A stretch of DNA of 11,281 bases from Candidatus Stahliibacteriota bacterium (lineage in GTDB: Bacteria; Hydrothermota; Tepidihabitantia; B3-TA06), in contig JAUVJT010000054.1 in assembly GCA_030592225.1 (NCBI GenBank), positions 1-11,281 of the forward strand, given 5' to 3'. The first letter of the stretch is position 1, and the number at the start of each line of letters is the position of its first letter. Below the pieces are notes generated by a model. That model had not been told where the DNA came from and did not search any database. It saw only the letters and a list, made by a program, of their open reading frames with translations. This document shows positions 1 through 5,239 of the stretch, piece after piece. The position numbers were made by a program, and so were the translations under genes.

Positions 1-34
1 CCGTAACCCGTAACACACCCGTACCCGTAACACA
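1..34. repeat. GTAACAC/GTGTTACGGG repeat patch, left edge
   Basis: The first 34 bases hold four degenerate copies of the motif CCGTAACAC (GTAACCC, GTAACACA, GTACCC, GTAACACA). Read on the minus strand they are GTGTTACGGG units. The same motif recurs inside the metallophosphoesterase gene at 4132-4182 and between genes at 10554-10617, so this is one member of a dispersed family. The patch probably continues beyond the window. No hairpin core of the family is visible here. Confidence 0.6.
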
Positions 35-46
35 ATCTGAAAGTCT

Positions 47-74
47 AAGAGGCTGCCTTCGGGCAGCCTCTTTT
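47..74. terminator. Hairpin terminator with UUCG loop
   Basis: There is a perfect 11-bp stem (47-57 pairing with 62-72) closed by the tetraloop TTCG (58-61), which is a very stable loop in RNA. On the plus strand the stem runs straight into TTTT (71-74), as in a classical intrinsic terminator for a gene left of the window. On the minus strand the tail is weaker (CTTAGACTTT), but the hairpin lies about 45 bases after the stop of the minus-strand gene that ends at 117. It may therefore act in both directions. Confidence 0.75.
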
Positions 75-84
75 AGTGGGGAGA

Positions 85-116
85 GGAGGGTGGAAGAGGG
101 CGGAGGAGGGTGGAGG
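85..116. repeat. G-rich 10-bp tandem repeat
   Basis: Three 10-bp units (85-94, 95-104, 105-114) with the pattern GGAGGGTGGA plus a partial fourth lie between the hairpin and the stop codon at 117-119. The second unit differs at two positions. With the GGGG at 78-81, the plus strand has four runs of three or more G separated by 6-7 bases. This fits the common G-quadruplex pattern, but no function can be assigned from sequence. Confidence 0.6.
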
Positions 117-1745
117 TTAAAGCAAATGGAATCGCAGGGTGATGGGTTTAGTGTCTGAGTGGATGTATATCATATACACCCCGCTGGGCAGGGAAGAGGT
201 TTCAAAAGGAAGTCTATAGTTATTTGTAATATTCGAGGAGTTATGGACAGCTAGACGGCGGCCAGTTATATCGTAAAGGACAACTCGGCTAATCTGGATG
301 TTTGAGGTGATAATTAAATGCAAAGGTTCACCGCGAGAGAAGATAGTTTTAGGCAGGCTAACTAAAGCATCCTGCGGAGGAGAAACTTGTTGTTCGCGAT
401 TGAGAAACAGGAAATTACCGGGAGAGGAAGCCCAATTGGTTACTACGAGGTCAGGATACTCTGAATAGTAGTAACCTACCTTAACTTCACCCGGTTTGCA
501 CAAGAGAATCCACCCGTCCGCCGGGTTCCAGAAGAACTCGCCTGGACCGGCTTGCTCGTCGTCTATCCACACCTGCGTTATATCCAAAGCGGGAAAATGG
601 CTTGGGTAGACAGCTTCTCCTGCGTCGCGCGTCCCAAAATCCTCCTTAGTCCATTTCCAGTGGTCATTATTTATCTCTCCCCAGATTACCTGCTCGCAGA
701 CCAGGTCGTAGGGATTGAGGGTTCCCCATGACCATGCAGGCAGGGTGTCAAAGGTTCCTTCTATATTCTCATATACCGACAGGGGTTCCCACCAGCCGCC
801 TGCAGCAAGGTCAAGGTCTCCGTCTGCGTCAACGTCGCCCCAGGCCACGCAGGACTGGTAGCGCCATAGCTTTGATTCCCAGAAGGGTAGTGCATCCAGT
901 GTTCCGTCCTGATTGAGATATACCCGCACCCTGCTTTGATCGTCTCCAATCTGATTGTTGTCGCCTGCGGCCATATCCATATCGCCGTCTCGATCAAAAT
1001 CGGCAAACGCAATCTGGACGGTATGATGGGAGTCCGCAGATACCCATCCTGCCTGCTGATTTAAGGTTCCATTTTCCATGAAGTAGATGCGGTTGGTTTC
1101 ATATCCTCCAGCGGCAAGATCAAGGTCACCGTCGCCGTCAATATCCACCCAGCATACGTCCATGTTGTAGTCGGCATCATCCGATTCCCACATCGGCTCT
1201 GCAGAAAGCACACCGTCTGAGTTTTCGTAAATTACAACTTTCTGTCGTCTGTCATTGTACTCGTTGCCTGCGGCAATCGCCAGATCGAGATCACCGTCTG
1301 CATCCGCGTCGCCCCAGTCGCAGCTGAACGCATGAAGGGTATCCGCACCCAGCCAGGCGGGATTTGAAGCGAACGTTCCCTCTTCGTTAAGATATACGCG
1401 CGATGGGTCTGATACCCATCCCCCTCCTGCAAAACCGGCTACTGCCAAATCGAGATCACCGTCCGCGTCCATATCACCCAGGGATATGTGCCCGTTCCAG
1501 GCGATGTCTGCAGAACTCCACGAGGCGGTATCCTCAAGCATATCGTTTTCATTATAATACACCCGATTTGGATCACGGTCCATGTCGTTGCCGTTACCGG
1601 TGACCAGGTCAAGGTCTCCGTCATCATCTATGTCAGCCAATACGCCGCCGGTGGAAAAGTCGTTATCTGCAGACTCCCACGCCGGTTCAGTGTCCAGTTC
1701 CACCGCTCCCCATAAGAAAACACCCAGCAAACAAAGAACGTGCAT
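117..1745 (-). CDS. Exported FG-GAP/VCBS repeat protein with C-terminal sorting domain
   Basis: This 542-residue protein is predicted to be secreted or surface-attached. It begins with a short hydrophobic signal-like stretch (residues 1-15) without a clear basic n-region. Six repeats follow, each with an acidic calcium-loop-type motif D-x-D-x-D-G-D-L-D-L starting near residues 38, 91, 146, 201, 249 and 305. Such FG-GAP/VCBS repeats usually form beta-propellers. A seventh motif at about 357 (GEINND) lacks the usual continuation, and a YPDLVVTN segment resumes near 430. The last 80 residues (YDITGRRL, LPSGVYMIYI) resemble a type IX secretion (type A) sorting domain. The ATG at 1745 is preceded by GGAGG at normal spacing. 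The gene is divergent from the roadblock gene. The ligand or substrate is unknown. Confidence 0.85.
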   Translation of the reverse strand: MHVLCLLGVFLWGAVELDTEPAWESADNDFSTGGVLADIDDDGDLDLVTGNGNDMDRDPNRVYYNENDMLEDTASWSSADIAWNGHISLGDMDADGDLDLAVAGFAGGGWVSDPSRVYLNEEGTFASNPAWLGADTLHAFSCDWGDADADGDLDLAIAAGNEYNDRRQKVVIYENSDGVLSAEPMWESDDADYNMDVCWVDIDGDGDLDLAAGGYETNRIYFMENGTLNQQAGWVSADSHHTVQIAFADFDRDGDMDMAAGDNNQIGDDQSRVRVYLNQDGTLDALPFWESKLWRYQSCVAWGDVDADGDLDLAAGGWWEPLSVYENIEGTFDTLPAWSWGTLNPYDLVCEQVIWGEINNDHWKWTKEDFGTRDAGEAVYPSHFPALDITQVWIDDEQAGPGEFFWNPADGWILLCKPGEVKVGYYYSEYPDLVVTNWASSPGNFLFLNREQQVSPPQDALVSLPKTIFSRGEPLHLIITSNIQISRVVLYDITGRRLAVHNSSNITNNYRLPFETSSLPSGVYMIYIHSDTKPITLRFHLL

Positions 1746-1762
1746 GTCTAACCTCCAGACAG

Positions 1763-1790
1763 AGTATAGTCAGGTCAATCCCCTGTGCAA
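1763..1790 (-). promoter_or_regulatory. Candidate sigma70-type promoter of the FG-GAP gene
   Basis: On the minus strand, TTGCAC (1790-1785) is followed after 16 bp by TATACT (1768-1763), five of six matches to the -10 consensus. Transcription would start near 1756, giving a leader of only about 10 bases that still holds the GGAGG ribosome site. The -35 box is weak (three of six). It sits three bases from the -35 box of the divergent plus-strand promoter. Confidence 0.4.
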
Positions 1791-1793
1791 GCC

Positions 1794-1821
1794 TTGACAA
1801 TGGTTCATCTTTGGCTATGGT
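1794..1821 (+). promoter_or_regulatory. Candidate sigma70-type promoter of the roadblock gene
   Basis: An exact TTGACA (1794-1799) is followed after 16 bp by TATGGT (1816-1821, four of six matches). Transcription from about 1828 leaves a short leader containing AAGGAGG just before the ATG at 1846. The box lies back to back with the -35 of the divergent FG-GAP gene, and the short inverted repeat CAAGCCTTG (1788-1796) spans both. Confidence 0.5.
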
Positions 1822-1845
1822 AAGTAGTATATTCAAGGAGGCACT

Positions 1846-2262
1846 ATGGAATTCAATGAGATGAAAGACGCAGAAATATTGAAGTATCTCGTAGATGAAG
1901 TAGATGGCGCAATTGCCGCCGGCTTTGTCAGCATGGACGGTCTTAGCATGGGGGCTTATAACATGATCCCTGATTTTGACACCAAGGCCGCGGATGCTGA
2001 GTTTGCCACGATACTGCGCACCGCACGTAAGGCCCTGGTTAATCTGGGATCCACTCTGGGAGGGCTTGAGGAGATTATGGTGGGGACTGCAAATGGCATA
2101 ATCATCGTACGTATGATAGGCAGCGATTACTACACCGGGATAGCCCTGGGAAAGAATGCCAATATCGGGATGGCCCGTCTTATGCAAAAAAAGCTGGTTA
2201 AGGAGATGTACCGCCGATACTACGATGATAAAGAAAAACCGAAGGGAAAAGTTGAACCTTGA
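1846..2262 (+). CDS. Stand-alone roadblock/LC7 (MglB-like) protein
   Basis: This 138-residue cytosolic protein is one roadblock/LC7 domain. The pattern is DGAIAAGFVSMDGLSMG near residues 20-36, a helix rich in A and E, then GIIIVRMIGSDYYTGIAL and a final helix with NIG-x-AR and KKLVKEMYRRYY. Proteins of this fold usually dimerise and often act on small Ras-like GTPases such as MglA, or as scaffolds. No GTPase gene lies in the window, so the partner is unknown. It aligns without gaps to the C-terminal domain of the response regulator 200 bp downstream, with about 79 of 126 residues identical by hand count. AAGGAGG four bases before the ATG supports this start. A lysine/proline-rich tail follows the domain. 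Confidence 0.85.
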   Translation: MEFNEMKDAEILKYLVDEVDGAIAAGFVSMDGLSMGAYNMIPDFDTKAADAEFATILRTARKALVNLGSTLGGLEEIMVGTANGIIIVRMIGSDYYTGIALGKNANIGMARLMQKKLVKEMYRRYYDDKEKPKGKVEP

Positions 2263-2286
2263 CATCGCCTGTGATATATTTACAAT
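2259..2286 (+). promoter_or_regulatory. Strong sigma70-type promoter upstream of the response regulator
   Basis: An exact TTGACA (2259-2264) overlaps the stop codon of the roadblock gene. After a 16-bp spacer comes TACAAT (2281-2286), five of six matches. This is the best promoter match in the window. It gives the response regulator its own transcript, starting near 2293, with a leader of about 180 bases. The regulator may also be reached by read-through from the roadblock gene, as no terminator lies between them. Confidence 0.6.
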
Positions 2287-2296
2287 CATATATCTC

Positions 2297-2454
2297 ATGA
2301 AGCAGGGCGGAGATACTATTGGTTTCAAAAGGACTGGATGATGATAACAGAAGAGATGAAGTCGGAAGAGAGCTTGCGGCTGGAGAGCGGCTTAAGGGAT
2401 GGGAAATCTGACTTTTGTGCCGTTCAAAATCATTGCCGGTGGGTGGAAGGATGA
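2297..2454 (+). other. Possible leader mini-ORFs joined by ATGA overlaps
   Basis: The leader holds two small open frames. The first starts with ATG at 2297, only about four bases from the predicted transcript start, and has 14 codons ending TGA at 2339-2341. The second starts with ATG at 2338, overlapping that stop as ATGA, and has 38 codons (acidic start MMITEEMKSEE) ending TGA at 2452-2454. That stop again overlaps an ATG at 2451, which is in frame with the response regulator. AAAAGG upstream of 2338 could be a weak ribosome site. Neither peptide resembles a known family. They could be chance frames, a leader that tunes translation, or real small proteins. Confidence 0.25.
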
Positions 2455-2471
2455 AGCTAGTTGAGGAGACG

Positions 2472-3683
2472 ATGGTGGCTCGAAAACCGCATATTCTTTT
2501 CGTAGACGATGAAAAAGAATTCACCAAGATGATGGGAGTGGTTCTTCGTAGGAAGGGGTATGAGGTGGAGACTGCCGGTGAAGCGGGATCGGCGCTACAG
2601 AAGATGCGCGCAGGCGGGTACGATTTGCTGGTTACCGATTTGAACATGCCGGGTATGGACGGCATAGAGCTTATACGTCAGGTACGCCGTACTCATCCGG
2701 AGCAGAGGATTATTGTAATCACCGGGTTTCCCTCCCGCGAGTCCCAGGAGGAGGCATTCAAGCTGGGTACACTCAACTATATCGTGAAGCCCTTTTCACC
2801 GGAACGATTCCTTGAATTGATTGAAAAATCACTGAAGATCAACGGCAGCAGGCTGGTCGGTTCTATCGAGCTGGACTGTGAGGATTTGATTCAGATGTGT
2901 TCCCTGGCCGCCGAAAGCCTTGTGTTGGAGATTCACAAAGGCAATGAGGTGGGACGTCTTTATTTCGATAAGGGACGGGTGGTACATGCCGAGACAGAGC
3001 GCAATGAGGGTAAAGCGGCATTCTTCGAGATTCAGTCCTGGAGATCAGGTATATTCAAGAGAGAGTCCTACAGCAACCAGGTTTCCCACACGATTGATGT
3101 AAGTGTGGATTCCTTGCTTCTGGAGGGAGCCAGGCTCCAGGACGAATGCTCAAGGAAAGAAAGTGAAGAGAAAGGCGAGAAGAGAAAGGATAAATCGGCT
3201 AAAGATAAACAAACGGCACTTGAGGGAGAAAGCATCATAAGAGCTTACCTTCGAGCGCTCCGTGGATACGACAAGGAGGTCAAGATGGCTTTTGAGAACA
3301 TGAAGGATTTAGACATTCTCCGCTACGTAGTGGAGGAAACCGATGGCGCCATTGCCGCCGGTCTGGTTAGTCTGGATGGAATAAGCCTGGGTGTTTACAG
3401 CACGGTGGAAGGCTTTGATACCAAAGCGGCCGATGCAGAGTTTTCCTCCATGCTTCGCGCCGGTCAAAAGGCGTCTGCCAATCTGGGCGATGCCTTTGGT
3501 GCGGTTGAGGAACTTATGCTTGCCGGGGCAAACGGTATAGTAATCGTTCGGATGATTGGGGATAAATACTACTCCGGTGTGGCCCTGGCCAAGGACGGGA
3601 ACATAGGTAAGGCCAGAATGCTGCAGAAAAAGCTGGTTAAGGAGATGTACCGCCGTTACTACGGCGAGGAGACATTGGCTTAA
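2472..3683 (+). CDS. Response regulator: REC - DUF4388 - roadblock fusion
   Basis: This 403-residue signalling protein has three parts. Residues 6-118 form a receiver domain with the full phosphorylation set: D12/D13, phospho-acceptor D56 in VTDLNMPGMDG, T84 and K106 in VKPF. Residues 122-220 resemble DUF4388 (PATAN-like), with GRLYFDKGRVVHAE. A charged Lys/Glu linker (about 222-250) leads to a roadblock domain (272-403), a paralogue of the upstream stand-alone protein. There is no DNA-binding or enzymatic output domain, so output is probably protein-protein interaction. The sensor kinase is not in the window. ATG 2472 follows GAGGAG closely. ATG 2451 (410 residues) is an alternative because it overlaps an upstream mini-ORF stop. 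A TTG at 2415 is unlikely. Confidence 0.88.
   Translation: MVARKPHILFVDDEKEFTKMMGVVLRRKGYEVETAGEAGSALQKMRAGGYDLLVTDLNMPGMDGIELIRQVRRTHPEQRIIVITGFPSRESQEEAFKLGTLNYIVKPFSPERFLELIEKSLKINGSRLVGSIELDCEDLIQMCSLAAESLVLEIHKGNEVGRLYFDKGRVVHAETERNEGKAAFFEIQSWRSGIFKRESYSNQVSHTIDVSVDSLLLEGARLQDECSRKESEEKGEKRKDKSAKDKQTALEGESIIRAYLRALRGYDKEVKMAFENMKDLDILRYVVEETDGAIAAGLVSLDGISLGVYSTVEGFDTKAADAEFSSMLRAGQKASANLGDAFGAVEELMLAGANGIVIVRMIGDKYYSGVALAKDGNIGKARMLQKKLVKEMYRRYYGEETLA
3273..3287 (+). promoter_or_regulatory. Internal ribosome binding site and in-frame ATG
   Basis: Inside the response-regulator gene, AAGGAGG (3273-3279) lies five bases before an in-frame ATG (3285-3287) at the exact start of the roadblock domain. 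Translation from here would give a 132-residue stand-alone roadblock protein. The site matches the start region of the paralogous gene at 1836-1848 (CAAGGAGG, then ATGG). It is therefore either a working second start or a scar of gene fusion. Confidence 0.5.
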
Positions 3684-3718
3684 GTTGCATTTGCGACCCC
3701 CCCCGGGGATAATTGAGG

Positions 3719-3910
3719 ATGAGTAAGTGTGAGAATACCGTAGAGTGTCCGTGTACCTATGAAGCCTGCTCGCGCAAGGGCAAGTGCTGTGAGTGCATCG
3801 CCTACCATCGGTCATTGGGCGAACTTCCGGCCTGCTACTTTACGCCGCAGGAAGAGCGTACCTACGACCGTTCCATTGGATACTTCATCCGCTGTCAACA
3901 GAATCGCTGA
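3719..3910 (+). CDS. Small cysteine-rich DUF6485 protein
   Basis: This 63-residue protein has nine cysteines (residues 4, 10, 12, 17, 23, 24, 26, 39, 59). The order C-x-C-x4-C, then GKCCECI, HRSLGELPACYF and TYDRSIGYFIR, matches the DUF6485 family as I remember it. The function of that family is not known; the cysteine spacing suggests metal binding. It lies 35 bases after the response regulator and could share its transcript. The gap contains a run of eight C followed by four G. The ATG at 3719 has GAGG directly against it. A TTG at 3713, preceded by GGGG, is the alternative start and adds two residues. The 3' end faces the metallophosphoesterase with only 11 bases between stops and no visible terminator. 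Confidence 0.8.
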   Translation: MSKCENTVECPCTYEACSRKGKCCECIAYHRSLGELPACYFTPQEERTYDRSIGYFIRCQQNR

Positions 3911-3921
3911 GGAGCCAGGGG

Positions 3922-4644
3922 TCAATGCAGGTCGATTGAGATGCTCTCTGCTATCTCAATAAGCGCGTAGTGCCTGGGTGCGGTTCCGGGATTGACCACC
4001 ACCGTCTCGCCTATCATATCCTTTCCTCGTCCCTCGTGGATGTGGCCGCACAGCACCAGATGCGGCTTGCGTTCCTCAATGAAGTCACGCAGGTTCTTCG
4101 ATCCCACGTGTTGTCCTGAAAGCACCTTGTCGCACCCCCCGTAACACCCCCCGTAACACTCCCCGTATCCCTCCGGGGTATTCTCACAATAAGCCGGAGC
4201 ATACGCTCCGGTCGCAAGGAGATAACACCCTCCGTAAGGAGGGTTGTGGGAGCAGAGCACCAGTCGTTCGTCTTCTTGCGGCTCAGGGCAATCGGCTAAT
4301 CTCTTGCCGAACTCCTCTTCTGGAAACTCGTTGGGGGTGTTGAAAGGGGTGGGGGTGGAACCGCCCACCCCGAAAAGCACGATGTCTGCAAACCTCACCA
4401 CCCGTCCGTCCATGCTAATTTCTTCGTCGGCAAGCCATTGGGTAGATTCTGGTCTGTCCCAGTTTCCGCCAATTGCGTAAAGCGCAGGATAGGAATCTCG
4501 CAAAGGGTTGATTCGCTCTTTTGTCTCGGCAAGGCTCGCTCCCGTGGTAATATCTCCCAGCACCAGAACCAGGTCGATTCCTTCCAATCCCAGCAGGGGT
4601 TTAACCGATCTGGAGTGAAGATCAGTGAGTGCCAGTATTCGCAT
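3922..4644 (-). CDS. Calcineurin-like metallophosphoesterase (COG2129-like) with repeat-encoded insert
   Basis: This 240-residue predicted cytosolic phosphoesterase has the metal-binding set in order: D8-x-H10 (TDLH), G30-D31, G60-N61 (GGNWD), H133 (CSHNPPYG) and G200-H-x-H203 (GHIHEG), then VVVNPG. This is close to Icc-related phosphoesterases of COG2129; the substrate is unknown. Residues 139-171, between PPYG and the SGQHVGS segment, form an unusual stretch rich in Cys, Gly and Tyr (GYGECYGGCYGGC). It is encoded by a DNA repeat also found between genes near 10.6 kb. In relatives I recall, this loop is only a few residues long. The ATG overlaps the pgsA stop by 23 bp, so the gene is likely last in the operon. 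Catalytic residues look intact. Confidence 0.85.
   Translation of the reverse strand: MRILALTDLHSRSVKPLLGLEGIDLVLVLGDITTGASLAETKERINPLRDSYPALYAIGGNWDRPESTQWLADEEISMDGRVVRFADIVLFGVGGSTPTPFNTPNEFPEEEFGKRLADCPEPQEDERLVLCSHNPPYGGCYLLATGAYAPAYCENTPEGYGECYGGCYGGCDKVLSGQHVGSKNLRDFIEERKPHLVLCGHIHEGRGKDMIGETVVVNPGTAPRHYALIEIAESISIDLH
4132..4243. repeat. Dispersed repeat element inside the metallophosphoesterase gene
   Basis: On the plus strand this stretch has CCCCGTAACA units (4136-4166), a 7-bp hairpin (4194-4200 with 4205-4211, loop ATAC), then CAAGGAGATA, and a second hairpin (CCCTCC 4228-4233 with GGAGGG 4238-4243, loop GTAA). The segment 4196-4224 matches the intergenic copy at 10618-10646 at 25 of 29 positions by eye. 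On the coding strand the array has a 12-bp period and encodes repeating Cys-Tyr-Gly-Gly, so it keeps the reading frame. The edges are estimated from where the phosphoesterase motifs resume. Confidence 0.7.
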
Positions 4645-5239
4645 TTTCTCTCTGGCGTTTTCTGAAAGCCTGCCATGAAGTATAGGTATTGGTAACGAGG
4701 GTCAGGAAAACGAGAACGGTAACCAGGGGTACCAGAAAATCATCAAGGAGCCAGCGAGCGTTAAGCAGACCAGCGCAAAGCATTGCAAAGAAAGCCAGGC
4801 CGGTTACCTTGCCTGCCCAGTTGGCTTGAGGAACGAAGGTCTTGGAGGTAAGAAGCAGCAGGCTGCCCGTAAGAATTGCAACGTCCCGCCCCAGTACTAT
4901 CAATGCCAAAAAGAGAGGTATCCTTCCCTGGAACGCCAGGATCATGGCCAGGGTATTGAGGGTAACCTTGTCAGCCACCGGATCCAGTATTTTGCCCCAC
5001 TCGCTTTCCTGGTGAAAGTGCCTGGCAATCCAGCCGTCAAGCGCGTCAGTCAGGGATGAAGCAACGAACAAAATGAAGGCCAGCAGGTTGCGTCTGGCGA
5101 TCAGCGCCCACACCGTTGGCCCCAGCATCGCCAGTCTGAGCAGAGAAAGCATATTGGGGATGGTTCCGAAACGCCACGGATTCCTCTCATTCAATGCAGG
5201 TTGAGATTCAGGTGCAGCGGGAGAAGAAACTTCAGTCAT
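4622..5239 (-). CDS. pgsA: CDP-diacylglycerol--glycerol-3-phosphate 3-phosphatidyltransferase
   Basis: This 205-residue membrane enzyme makes phosphatidylglycerophosphate from CDP-diacylglycerol and glycerol-3-phosphate, the committed step to phosphatidylglycerol. The CDP-alcohol phosphotransferase signature is perfect: D65-x2-D68-G-x2-A-R-x8-G82-x3-D86-x3-D90. IPNMLSLLRL before it is typical of PgsA, and several hydrophobic segments follow (about 51-63, 94-120, 135-170). A related CDP-alcohol transferase is the main alternative. The first 20 residues are polar and variable. The ATG at 5239 overlaps the recN stop by 8 bp; an ATG at 5269 would add ten residues and overlap by 38 bp. Neither has a strong ribosome site, so translation may depend on coupling to recN. 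The 3' end overlaps the metallophosphoesterase. Confidence 0.88.
   Translation of the reverse strand: MTEVSSPAAPESQPALNERNPWRFGTIPNMLSLLRLAMLGPTVWALIARRNLLAFILFVASSLTDALDGWIARHFHQESEWGKILDPVADKVTLNTLAMILAFQGRIPLFLALIVLGRDVAILTGSLLLLTSKTFVPQANWAGKVTGLAFFAMLCAGLLNARWLLDDFLVPLVTVLVFLTLVTNTYTSWQAFRKRQRENANTGTH

Noticed and set aside
1..34. CRISPR array at the GTAACAC repeats
   Set aside because: Units are 6-12 bp, nearly contiguous and degenerate, with no spacers of regular length and no cas genes nearby. The same holds for 4136-4182 and 10554-10617.
1687..2328. 213-codon open frame on the minus strand, similar to part of another antisense frame at 3309-3815
   Set aside because: The two frames resemble each other only because they are the complements of the two paralogous roadblock coding regions. 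The sense genes have clear ribosome sites and family motifs.
3697..3708. Run of eight C then four G before the DUF6485 gene as a phase-variable tract
   Set aside because: It is outside coding sequence and only eight bases long. A sequencing or assembly length error is as likely as a biological switch.
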